A DNA stretch of 64,000 nt from Helianthus annuus (lineage: Eukaryota > Streptophyta > Magnoliopsida > Asterales > Asteraceae): NCBI RefSeq assembly GCF_002127325.2, contig NC_035435.2, forward strand, positions 16,160,002 through 16,224,001, written 5' to 3'. This document shows positions 20,931 to 31,463 of the stretch, one piece after another; within the stretch, counting starts at the first letter, position 1, and every line of letters starts with the position of its first letter. A model generated the notes under the pieces. The model was given only the letters and a program-made list of their open reading frames with translations, did no database searches and had not been told where the DNA came from. Made by a program: the position numbers and the translations under genes.

Positions 20931-23900
20931 TAACCCCTCATGCCAAGTTTTTAAAAGAGTTAAACACTAGTGCTAAAATCAAAGAAATAGTAAGTGTTAA
21001 GTTAACTAATGATCAAACCTCGCTAATAAAAGAAGATCCTTTTGAAATTAACATTACACCGGTTCCATGTTTCTTTCAAAATTCATTTATTAGTAATATC
21101 ACCATTGATAAAGATCTTTGTGTTAACATAATGCCTAACTACATTTTTGAAAAATTAAGTATTAGTGATTTTACACCACTTCAAATACCCATTTTTTTAT
21201 CCGACCGGAAAGTGATAAAGTCAATCGGTGTAGTTGAAGATGTTTTGGTTCAAACAAATCAAATGGTAATCCCAATCGACTTTGTCATCCTCGATGACGC
21301 TCCTTTAGTCTTGGGAAAACCTTTTGTACAAACTCATAAAGCTGTGAAAAACCGGAAATTCAACCATCTACCTCTTCAGTTAGGGGCATTCAAAAGGAGC
21401 ATAGACCTTGAGCGCTCAATGAAATATCCTTTTGGCAATAATGACCCCCTAATTGAAGATGAAGCTGAACCACCCGATACAACTGAAGAAGATGACCACT
21501 TTGTTGAAGAAGAAATCGCCATAGAACAAACCTTTAAGGTTCTTGATTTAGATGAGCCACAAAATAAGGTGTCTTCTAAAGACCCACCCATTGAGCTCAA
21601 AGAACTTCCTAAAGGTTTGGAATATGCTTTTCTAGACAAAGATGGTAATTTACCTGTAATTATTTCTTCTAAATTAAGTAACATAGAAAAAGAAAAATTA
21701 GTTAATCTTCTTAAAAAACACAAAAACGCGATCGCTTGGAAGCTTGTAGATATTAAAGGAATAAGTCCTTCCATGTGCACGCACAAAATTTTAATGAATG
21801 ATGACTACAAAACAGTAATTCAACCACAACGAAGAGTAAATCCAAATGTACAAGAAGTGGTTAAAAATGAAGTCATCAAGCTACTTGACGCCGGACTAAT
21901 CTATCCTATCTCCGATAGTCCATGGGTGAGTCCCGTCCAAGTGGTCCCAAAGAAAGGAGGTATGACGGTAATAACTAATGAGAAAAATGAACTAATACCA
22001 ACAAGGACCGTCACAGGATGGAGAGTCTGTATAGACTATAGACGATTAAATGAAGCAACAAGGAAAGATCACTTTCCTTTGCCTTTCATTGATCAAATGT
22101 TAGAACGACTATCCGGTCATAAATTTTATTGTTTCTTAGATGGTTTTTCAGGTTACTTTCAAATACCGATAGCACCAGAAGACCAAGAGAAAACAACTTT
22201 CACATGCCCCTACGGAACTTTCGCCTATCGACGCATGCAATTCGGTCTATGTAATGCACCTGCAACATTCCAACGTTGTATGGTAGCCATTTTCCATGAT
22301 ATGATAGAAAAGACAATGGAAGTCTTCATGGACGACTTTTCTATCTTTGGAGACTCATATGACCAATGCCTCGATAATCTTGAACGAATGCTATCCCGAT
22401 GTGAGGAAACTAACCTCGCCCTTAACTGGGAAAAATGCCATTTCATGGTAACGGAGGGAATAGTACTCGGTCACAAAATCTCAAGCGAAGGAATGGAAGT
22501 CGATCGAGCGAAAATAGAAACTATTTCTCAATTACCTCCACCATCCTCCGTGAGAGCAATCAGAAGTTTCTTAGGGCATGCCGGATTTTATAGAAGGTTT
22601 ATCAAGGACTTTTCAAAAATTTCAAGACCTCTAACAAAATTACTTGAAAAAGATGCACCTTTCATCTTTGACAAGGAATGCAATCAAGCATTTCTAACCC
22701 TCAAGGAAATGCTAGTCAATGCACCTATCATGATAGCGCCTGATTGGAAATTCCCTTTCGAAATCATGTGTGATGCAAGTGACTTTGCTGTTGGAGCAGT
22801 CTTGGGACAAAGAAAAGAAAAGCATTTCCACCCAATTTATTATGCTAGTAAAATGCTTAACGATGCACAAGAAAATTACACAACTACAGAAAAAGAATTA
22901 CTAGCCGTGGTATTTGCTTTTGATAAATTTCGTTCTTACCTTGTTCTTTCTAAAACTACAGTCTATACAGACCATGCAGCTATCAGGTACCTCTTCAAGA
23001 AACAAGACGCAAAACCCCGTTTGATCAGATGGATTCTACTCCTCCAAGAATTCGACATCGAAATCAAGGACAAAAGAGGAGCAGAAAACACTGCTGCAGA
23101 TCATCTTTCGCGCCTAGAAGACCCAGCTTTGGAAGCGACCAGGGACGAGCAAATCAACGAAAAATTTCCCACAGAGTCCTTAGAGATGATGGAGAGTAGA
23201 CAAGAACCATGGTATGCCGACTATGCTAATGATCTAGCTAGCGGTATAGTCACCAATGGATGGCCGCATCACCAAAGAAAGAAATTCTTTGCTGATGTAA
23301 AGCATTACTTTTGGGAAGACCCTTATCTTTTCAAAATGTGTGCCGACCAGCTCATCCGAAGGTGCGTCCATGGTAATGAAGCACGAAGAATTCTCCGTCA
23401 CTGTCATGAAGGTCCATACGGAGGACATCATGGTGCCGCGAGTACCGCACGAAAGGTATTTGATTCAGGATTTTATTGGCCAACCATTTACAAGGATGCG
23501 CAAAACCTTGTAAAGACATGTGATGCTTGCCAAAGATCAGGTAATATTTCTTCCAAAAACGAAATGCCTCAAAACGGCATTCTCGTTTGTGAAATTTTTG
23601 ATGTGTGGGGACTCGATTTCATGGGACCTTTCCCACCGTCAAAAGGAAACAAATATATACTTGTGGGAGTCGACTATTTGTCTAAATGGGCGTAGGCCGA
23701 AGCTCTTCCAACAAATGATGGAAGAGTAGTGGTAAAATTTCTGAAAAAATTATTTTCTCGTTTCGGAACACCAAAAGCTTTGATAAGTGATAGAGGTACC
23801 CATTTTTGCAATCATCAACTCGAAAAAATATTAACAAGGTATGGGGTCTATCACCGGGTCTCGACGGCGTATCACCCTCAAACAAATGGGCAAGCCGAAG

Positions 23901-24490
23901 TGACTAACCAAGGTTTAAAACGAATACTTGAAAAAACCGTAGGACTAAATAAAAAGGAATGGGCCGACAAATTAGACGATGATCTATGGGCCTTTCGAAC
24001 TGCTTATAAAACCACTATAGGCACAACCCCATATAAGCTCGTCTATGGAAAAAGCTGTCACTTGCCAGTAGAAATAGCTCACAGAGCCTACTGGGCAATA
24101 AAAAATGTAAACTTAGACTTAGAATCTGCCGGTAAAAATCGATTTTGTCAAATGAATGAATTAGACGAATTAAGGAACTATGCATATTCTAACTCCGAAA
24201 TTTATAAAGAAAGAATGAAAAATTTACATGATAAATACATTAAGTCTAATGAATTTCGGGTAGGGGATCAAGTTCTATTGTTTAATTCACGAGTTCGATT
24301 ATTTCCTGGAAAACTAAAATCTAGATGGCCAGGAACTTTTTCCGTCACCCACGTTTTTCCTCACGGTGCAGTAAAAATTAGAGCTCGAAATGGGATACCA
24401 TTTAAAGTCAATGGCCAACGGCTAAAACTCTACCGAGGATCCATTGAGAATGAGGAAGAGGAGATCTCGCTTCAAACGGTTAACGAATAA
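20828..24490 (+). pseudogene. Athila-B pol: protease, RT, RNase H, integrase, one in-frame stop
   Basis: One frame of about 1220 codons, broken only by a TAG at 23693-23695 after VDYLSKWA. Domains: a divergent protease ([15 protein letters not shown], later [12 protein letters not shown]; the usual DLGAS active-site box is altered). RT has [12 protein letters not shown] and catalytic FMDDFSIF. RNase H has [26 protein letters not shown] and [11 protein letters not shown]. Integrase has an HHCC finger ending [26 protein letters not shown] and AYHPQTNGQAEVTNQ. All RT and integrase catalytic acids are present, so the nonsense codon inside integrase is the main defect. The TAG falls between the first and second integrase catalytic residues. 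There is no ATG at the head of the frame; expression would need frameshifting from the upstream ORF. Confidence 0.92.
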
Positions 24491-24798
24491 AATCAACATC
24501 ATACCCGACATGTTACGAACAGGCGAGTGTACATCAAAAACCGGTAAGTCTTCTAACCATTTTCGGAAAAAAAGGGCATGCACACGAGCACAAAAAAAAT
24601 AAAAATAAAAAAATAATTTTTGCTCGGCAAAAGGCCGTGTCTGCTGGACACGGGGCCGTGTCGAGGCAACTGTCAGGATAAAACCCCTTTTTCATAACAG
24701 TTACCTCATTCCACACGCCCCGTTTTGCCGAAAACGCTCTGGTTCCAGGCGATTTTCCGCAGATTTTTGACGTCACTCCCACGTTTAACAACATCAAG
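24491..24798 (+). other. Spacer between Athila-B pol and the intron-like segment
   Basis: About 300 bp with an A-rich tract near 24587-24620 and one motif pair at 24629-24660, plus part of another box near 24713. No ORF. Confidence 0.6.
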
Positions 24799-25213
24799 GT
24801 ATGATTCTATCATCTTTAGTAGTTAGATTAGTTACTTGCATGTAGTTAAAACATCAAAAATTGTGGAAAATCTAGGGTTTTTCATGTTCATCCGGATCGA
24901 ACTTCAAATTTTTGATGCAATCTGTTAGTAGTAGTTTAGATTAGTGTAGTAGGAAGTAAATACACTTGTATTGTTGATAGATTCGTCCGATTTCTGACTA
25001 AAACCTCAAACCCTTGTTTTTGAACCGAAAAAGACGAAATTGAAAGGGTAAACGATTTGTTTTGGGAAAAACGACACTTAGGGTTTCATTTTCGGGGGAA
25101 ACCGCAACTACTTGGCTAAAAATTTTCAGGTTTTCGGAACCGGGCCGAAAAATGAAGTTTTTGGGTTACAGACGCCTGGACACGGGGCCGTGCCCGCTGA
25201 ACACGGGGCCGTG
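24629..25213 (+). repeat. Two motif pairs flanking the donor side of the putative intron
   Basis: Pairs at 24629-24660 (first member partial, GGCCGTG) and 25181-25213 (both CACGGGGCCGTG). Both keep the 9-bp spacer. One lies upstream of the donor site and one inside the putative intron. Confidence 0.85.
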
Positions 25214-25282
25214 TCCAGCCTACTGTTTGCAGTTTCTTTAAAAATTTCTTTGTTTCGTACTAACTGTTGGTGTATTCTTTAG
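24799..25282 (+). other. Putative intron before the Athila-B env-position ORF
   Basis: The donor is CAAG/GTATGA, with GT at 24799-24800. The acceptor is TGTATTCTTTAG, with AG at 25281-25282, directly followed by the ATG of the next ORF. The segment is 484 bp and T-rich towards its end. A spliced subgenomic mRNA is the known way retroviral env genes are expressed, so this layout suggests the same for the ORF downstream. The sequence shows the sites only; splicing is inferred. Confidence 0.6.
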
Positions 25283-26422
25283 ATGGCAAAGTTCACAAGG
25301 TTCAATGCAAGCGAACTCGATGCTAGGGCAAGATATGAAATACTTCAAACAAGACCCGAGGAGTACCCTAGGCAAGCATGCACGGACCTGTTAACCATGG
25401 TGAACCAGCTAGACCGATTCAACAACATCGTGACAGGGCCACTAGCAGTTGCATTGAACACTCGGCTTCGGTCGGTGCATCAATGCACCATGGAGTTCTA
25501 TAGTACTTTTACTTTCACCTCGAGGTGTGACCCGTTTGACAATGAAGGGGTTGCATTTCGGTGTGGCGGGACAAGGTACTCGATCTCCATGGCACAGTTT
25601 GGAGCTATAATAGGACTGTACGGGGAAGAGGAATCGGGGAATGAGGAAAATACCGGGGGATTACGAGACTTGGATGTAAATGAACGTCAAGCCGCATGTC
25701 TCAAATCGGTGAAGGAATCTACAACCCTAGCAGCACCAAGAGTACTAAGTTGAGGGACCCCTCTACCGCTACATTCACAGGCTCCTCACCTACTCTCTTA
25801 ACCAACGTCACGACAGTAGTGGCGTTGTAGGATTGAAAGATTTGGTTGTCCTTCACTGCATCCACACCCGGAAGCCTCTCGATGTTCCATATCTCTTGTT
25901 ACGAAACATGCACCTCAATCGCCTTGCTCACGCTCCAACACCTATCTTCTTCGGGGGGTGGGTGTACCGTCTTTTCAAGCATTTCACGAGAATTCCGAGG
26001 ACCTTTGAAAGAAGTCCATGGTCGGGACAAGTTGACTACCACATTTGCCAAGCCATGAACTTACTTTACGAGGCGGAAGACGGGACGGTGAGCTTCCAAA
26101 GGGCACAAGGCTATGCATGGAACCCATAGGAGGCCCTAGTTCTTCATGCACCACCTCCTCACTTCCAATACCAACCCCACGGTGATCCGGGTCAATCCTC
26201 CTCACAAGGGGGCGGTTTTCCTAACTTCCAAAGCTTACATGATCTTTTGCAGGAAAACCTCATGTGTACCAGGAACACCTACAACCTCGCCAACAACACA
26301 TACCACCGGGTTGGAGCTATTGAACGCAACATCAACGATATACAAGATGATATCGGTAGCATCCGGGAGTATATGGCGGGACATGGGGATGGAGGTGATG
26401 ATAGCGATGAAGACATGGAGTA
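25283..26422 (+). pseudogene. Athila-B env-position ORF, frameshifted
   Basis: Starts MAKFTRFNASELDARARYEI. Residues 60-115 (TRLRSVHQCTMEFYSTFTF, VAFRCGGTRYSISMAQFGA, IGLYGEE) resemble the conserved block of the third ORF found after integrase in Athila-type elements. The first frame ends at 25753. Homology resumes in a different frame from about 25764 (YRYIHRLLTYSL) through DLVVLHCIHTRK. It meets an in-frame stop at 26127-26129 and ends at 26422 with an acidic tail (GDGGDDSDEDME). I see no signal peptide or clear transmembrane segment, so calling it an envelope gene would go too far. Confidence 0.65.
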
Positions 26423-28300
26423 GGAGGTTTGAAGGAACAAGGAGCGGGTTGATGGTGAGCCCATAGGTTTAAGTACCCTTTTCTATCGAACAGTTTATGG
26501 CCTGCGTGCCAAATGTTGAAAAATTTACTTTCCTTGACTACTTTTATTTTCCATCTTATTTTTCTTTTACTTTATGTTTGAGACAATTAACTATGGTAAT
26601 GTAGGATGTTTATGTTGTTTGGTGTGGTATTAAGTGATGAAACAGGTGCAAACCGAGGCTTGGAGTGCTAAACCTTAGCACTTATAGGCCAGAATGGAGA
26701 AACCGGGGAAAGAAACCTGTTTTTCAGGCTTACAGACTGTCCACACGGGGATGTGTCCAGCCGACACGCCCCCGTGTTCACCTCCCAGACCTGCTGTTTG
26801 GTTACTGTCCTACAAATTTTTGCCAGACACGGGGCCGTGTCTAACCAACACGCCCCCATGTTCGCCTTCTGTAAGTTTTCGTTACTGGCAGTTCACCACG
26901 GGGTCGTGTTCAGCGGACACGGGGCCGTGTCCAGACTGCCAGTAACATAAATCTTTGCTTTTTAACACCACATTACACATCCAATCAACCTAAAAATTTA
27001 TTTTTGGGACACATTGAGGACAATGTGTAATTTAAGTGTGGGGGGTGGGGGGAAGCTAACACCTCGAAATTTTGCAAGTCCTAACAACAAGCCTTACACA
27101 AAACTCTATTGGAACCGCTAAACACCCCAAATTTTTTTCAAAAAAATTTTCAATTTTTTTACTTGTCTAAAGTTTAAGTTAGGAATCCTAAGATTAATAA
27201 GGTTATATTTTTACAATTTTACAACCGAGAGCGTCGTGATAAACAAGAACCAACATAAGAAAATTATGAAAAAGGCATAACAAGTCTAATTAAAATTTGA
27301 TTATATATACTTGATCACATTAAAAAACCCATTCCCACAAAAGTGAGTTTTGAGCCTTTATTGAGCATAAAAATTCACATCATTAGACTAAATGCTCATT
27401 TTTCGTTTCTTGTGTGAATAGCCGCTTGGTTCTTACAATTCTAGAACTTGCCACGACGATTCATTCCCGGTCCTTACCAACTTAAACCCAAGTAAGTAAA
27501 TGATGGAGGCATTAGGACTAACCATTTTTCTTTCTACACCATTATTTTTCAATTTTTTTTTACCACCTAATCAAAATCCCCCTAGTTAACCCCTTTGAGC
27601 CTAAACCTTTCATTTCTTTACCCTAAAAAACCTTTTTACCCACCAAAAACACTTTTTATTTTCACCCTTTATTTTAGTAACAAGCTCGGTTTTTCGTAAG
27701 ATCAATTTTTTTGTGTGATAAAAAAAAATGAATGATGAAGTTAAAAACAAACAAAGCTATGAAAACAAAAGCTTGTTTGGAGAAATACTTCAAAATAAAA
27801 AGTTACTAAAAACAAAGTGTTTTACGAAAACCGACGCTTTTTACGCTTTTCGCCCTTTTACTAACCACTAACCCAACCGCCCACCTTCAGCCCAAGCCTA
27901 ACCCTTCACCCAAAAAGTCCTCTTGATATTTACAAAGGTATATAGTTAAAAAGGAGGAGGATTGATTGCTTGGCAAGCTTATGGTAGGAATAAGTTCCAT
28001 GCCGCTCTCGAGTGATTCACTAAAAAAATTACACCTTCGGCCGAGTGTTGAGTGATTTCTCCCGTGAGGTATGTGAACTTGTATATAAATGAAATTTTAA
28101 AAAGGCATGTTATGCCCAAATAAGTAATTTCTCTTATGAAATGTTCTAAATAAATCATAACGAATAGGATTGTAAATAAATAAAAATAAAACCTAAAAAG
28201 ATCTTGGATTCCCGACACTCTATGACAAGCCAAAAACCTTCTCTTCTACCCATTCCATTTGGGAGTGTAAGCCACATATTTAAAGAGTTTTGCTTGAGGA
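26423..28300 (+). other. Athila-B 3' untranslated region
   Basis: About 1.9 kb without a credible ORF. It has three motif pairs (26744-26929), the ACATTGAGGACAATGTG box followed by a polypurine-like GTGTGGGGGGTGGGGGGAAG near 27010-27053, and a long A/T-rich part. The ACATTGAGGACAATGT box is a recurrent element in Athila/Tat 3' regions. Confidence 0.7.
26744..26929 (+). repeat. Three motif pairs in the Athila-B 3' untranslated region
   Basis: Pairs at 26744-26776, 26828-26860 and 26897-26929, each with the 9-bp spacer. Two combine a GGGG-type left member with a CCCCC-type right member and can fold back; the third is direct. Confidence 0.9.
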
Positions 28301-28304
28301 CAAG

Positions 28305-28328
28305 CAAAAGTTCAAGTGTGGGGGTATT
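28305..28328 (+). promoter_or_regulatory. Athila-B polypurine tract
   Basis: Ends AAGTGTGGGGGTATT immediately before the TGATG of the 3' LTR, preceded by GAGGACAAGCAAA. A polypurine-like copy lies about 1.3 kb upstream (27033-27053). Confidence 0.85.
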
Positions 28329-30066
28329 TGATGTGTGTAAAAGGCAACATATAAATTACATCAAATAAGGCATAAAACTAACCTTTTTAAGTACTAATGT
28401 TGGGAAAAGAGTGTTTTTGTCTTCCTTTTGTATTTTCAGGATGAAATGAGCTCAAATTCACAAAAGAAGCAAAAAGACAGCTAATTCTAACATAAATACA
28501 AGAAAAGGAACAAAAGTGGATTGTCCGAACCCTCAACGGCATCCTCCCAAGCAAAGAAGGGGAAAATAGAAGACTGAACACGCCCCGTGCTTAGCCAGCA
28601 CGGGGCCGTGCCCAAGAAGCAGCAGAAAAGACAAACCTATAGAAGCTTCTATTGCCCACCACGGGGCCGTGTCCAGTGAGCACGGGGGCGTGGCGAAAGT
28701 ACAGCAGGCGCATTAATTGTAATTGCGAATTACAATTAATGAAGAGAGAGTGTGTCAGACGGGCACGGGGGCGTGTCCAGCGGACACGGGGCCGTGCCCA
28801 GCCATCTGTTCAGCCTATAAATAGGAGTGCTTGGTTTCATTTCAACTCATCCCTTGGCACACCACCTCTCTCACACTTCATCCACCACCCACCACCACCA
28901 TAACACCATCATCCACCACCATCATCCATTGTCCATCGTAGAGTGTGTGAGTCGTCTCGGGATCCAAGATTGATCGTAAAAGTTCTTGACAATCAAGGCC
29001 ATGTTTGCCTAAGTCTCTTACATCACTTGGTGAAGACAAGTGTTTAGTATAATACTTTTTATTTTTAATCTTTTGCACTTTTTATTTGGTTTTGTATTAA
29101 TGACTTTAATAACTAGTTACTTATGTTGAAGGTGATCTTTCCTTATCGTTTGTCCATGGTGTCTTGGCATTATTTTACTGTCTATATAAAATAAAAGATT
29201 TTCACCATTCATATCTCCACGGTCTATATGGAGGTATGTTGGCTACCTGGTCGGGGGTTAAGGGAACGGTTTGGTAAGGGTCTTGCCCTTGTTCAGCGTT
29301 TAGAGGTCCTGCAAGGGACCTGGGTCAAATTTAGTAGGATCTCCTTCAATGCCCATAGGTATTGGATGGCGGGGATCCAAACTCTTTGACCCCCTCATAA
29401 GTTAACTACTATTAATACTATAACCCGGCTATTTAGGACTGTATCCCTGCTGACTCAGACTACTTAGTCGAGGGTAACGTCACCGCCAAAAGCGGGGCCT
29501 ACCACAATTTGCATTAATAACTTAATTCATTATCTTTTTGGGCCTACCACAATTTGCATTAATAACTTAATTCATTATCTTCCAATAATCCAACCCTTTA
29601 GGATTGTATCCTTGCTGACTCAAACTACTGGGTTGAGGGTAACGTCGCCTTCAAAAGAGGGGCCTACTACAATAACTAAGATAATCTCTTAAACAAGTGC
29701 AAAAGTGCGAACATAATCAAAGGTTATACTAACACACTAGTCGGATCCAAGTGATTCATCTTGTCTATCTGTTTTTATTTTATTTTTATTTTTCAGCATT
29801 TAATTAGTTTTTATTTTCTTAGTTTAAAGATCTTTTCTAACTTTTTGATTTGATTAGACGTTGAGGATAAACCGGTACTAAAAGCTTTTGTGTCCTTGGA
29901 CGACCTCGGTATCTTACCAACACTATACTACGTCCACGATGGGTGCACTTGCCCATATGTGTGTTTAGTGTTATTGAATATCGTGTTTTATAAATTTAAA
30001 ACTTGGCTAAAGGTGTAAAAAGGGCTTAAATATACATTAAAAATATATACACACTGACACGCATCA
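28329..30066 (+). repeat. Athila-B 3' LTR (1738 bp, uninterrupted)
   Basis: TGATG...CATCA, intact, and so the empty-site reference for the C insertion (near 29390). It carries a 45-bp tandem duplication around 29497-29590 (ACCACAATTTGCATTAATAA present twice) that is absent from the 5' LTR and so arose after insertion. Three motif pairs (28579-28610, 28660-28692, 28764-28796) lie upstream of a TATA box at 28816-28824. Confidence 0.96.
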
Positions 30067-30071
30067 GTTTG
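30067..30071. repeat. Target-site duplication of Athila-B, right copy (GTTTG)
   Basis: Directly follows CATCA and matches 3616-3620. Confidence 0.93.
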
Positions 30072-30355
30072 CGAGCTAGGCAAGACTCGCAATCATCAAA
30101 TGAATCTGCTCCGGTGGATTCAAGAATCCCCTCAGATTGAAGCCATTTTACGCGTGCCTTGCTTATGTGGCCAAGGAATGAATCAGCAGTACCATTTTTT
30201 TGACGTTTAGAAAGGTGATATATGTTACTACTAGGTTGAACATCAATTTCATAGATACTGTTTCGAGGTCTAACCTCAAAATAGTAAATACCATTTAGAT
30301 AAGAAGAAATAGCAACACCATTAAAAACATATCTAAATCCTTGTTCATAAAGCAA
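30072..30355 (-). pseudogene. Copia-A GAG-pre-integrase domain
   Basis: Minus-strand translation shows FLGHISKARVKWLQSEGILES and DDCESCLARK, the GAG-pre-integrase block that precedes integrase in copia polyproteins. CESCL is the end of its zinc-binding part. The frame reads straight into the B target site, and its continuation lies at 3620 on the other side of B. An upstream stretch (YYFEVRPRNSIYEID) also fits the family. The 37 C-terminal bases that look coding after LARK belong to B, not A. Confidence 0.82.
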
Positions 30356-30361
30356 CGAAAC

Positions 30362-30740
30362 TCAAATGATGTTCCTAGTCAAACAAGGTGCAAAAAGACA
30401 ATTGTTCAAAACCACAATAAGACCAGAAGGACATGTAAGATTAAATGTGCTAGTTGCCAGAACTGGGCCTCTCTTCCCATTGCCAATGATGAGCTCGATG
30501 TCTCCCGGTTTCAGTTTCTTCCACTTCTCAGGCTCCTGCAAGACATTAATGATGTGATAACCACATCCTGTATCAAATACCCATGTGTTGCTGGAAACAG
30601 TGAAAAGCTCAATAACATATATTAGAATACCTGAAGAAGTTCCTTCTCCATTAGCCTTCTTCAATTTGAGCTTGGCAAGATACTCGGGGCAGTTACGTTT
30701 CTAGTGCCCCATCTTGTTACACTCATAGCACTGCCGCTCT
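30362..30740 (-). pseudogene. Copia-A protease and zinc-knuckle region
   Basis: The piece 30664-30362 contains WVFDTGCGYHII, the copia protease active-site region (D-T/S-G with the following H.I), then PGDIELIIGNGKRGPVLATST. Upstream, near 30700-30730, the minus strand encodes a CCHC knuckle (CYECNKMGH, then KRNCPEYLAK) interrupted by an in-frame TAG in the middle of the knuckle. Confidence 0.8.
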
Positions 30741-30867
30741 TATGGAAGAGGGGCTTCATAGCTTGTTTGCTCTTGTTGGTGGCAGATTTGGAAGCAACGG
30801 TAGCCTTTCCTTTGCTTTTGCTGTTATGACTCTTCTTCTTTGTTTTGGTCTTTTTGACACCACTAGA

Positions 30868-31463
30868 TCAAACCATTAACACTTGGTTTACTTTGCTAGA
30901 AATGTTCATCTCTGTCGTTTTGAGCATCCCATGTAGCTCTGGCACTGTCTTTACCCAGTCATTCATGTTAAAGTTCATAGCAAATTGATCATAATGACTG
31001 GAAAGAGAGTTGAGAATGAAGTTAACAGCCATCTCATCTTGGAGAGGATAACCAAGTTTGTTTAATTTGTCGATGTAGCCTTTCATCTTGAGGACATTAG
31101 CACTAACTGAGGAACCCTCTTGCATTCAACAACTTATGAGCTGTTTCATGGTGTCATACCGTTCCTGGTGGGCATGTTTCGGAAACATGCCTTTGAGTTG
31201 CTCAGTCATGTCGAAGACATGGTGGCTTGCATTAAGCAAGCAACTTCCAGGGCATCTTCTCTATAATTATCGAAAGCCTTCTTCGCAACCACAGTATTGT
31301 TTTCGGGTGCGGTTGGGATCGGGGTTTCCAAAGCATAAAGTTTTTTTGCTATTTTGAGAATGATTCTCAAGTTACGGTGCCACTCAACAAAATTGGTGTT
31401 ATTTAGTTTGTCTTTCTCAAGAATGGACTTGAGAGCAAAAGAGGAGTTGTTTTCAGATGACAT
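30868..31463 (-). pseudogene. Copia-A gag, two fragments
   Basis: 31463-31206 starts MSSENNSSFALKSILEKDKL and continues NTNFVEWHRNLRIILK, the N-terminal capsid block of plant copia gag. 31125-30868 has LKMKGYIDKLNKLGYPLQDEM and VNFILNSLSSHYDQF, the central gag block. A frameshift near 31130-31200 separates them. There is a good ATG at 31463. Confidence 0.85.

Larger units (their letters stand above)
3621..30066 (+). mobile_element. Athila-B, Ty3/gypsy (Athila-like) retrotransposon carrying a nested element
   Basis: Plus-strand order: 5' LTR (interrupted by C), tRNA-Asp type primer-binding site, Tyr/Glu-rich ORF, protease-RT-RNase H-integrase, intron-like segment, env-position ORF, long 3' untranslated region, polypurine tract, 3' LTR. 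LTRs start TGATG and end CATCA. Without C the element would be about 12 kb. Athila affinity rests on the primer site, the RT/integrase type, the ORF after integrase and the AAGTGTGGGGGT polypurine tract. LTRs differ by roughly 1 percent by eye plus a 45-bp duplication, so the copy is fairly young. The canonical Athila capsid is not seen. Confidence 0.92.

Noticed and set aside
25283..26422. Calling the third ORF of Athila-B an envelope protein
   Set aside because: No signal peptide, transmembrane segment or fusion features visible. Position alone is not enough.
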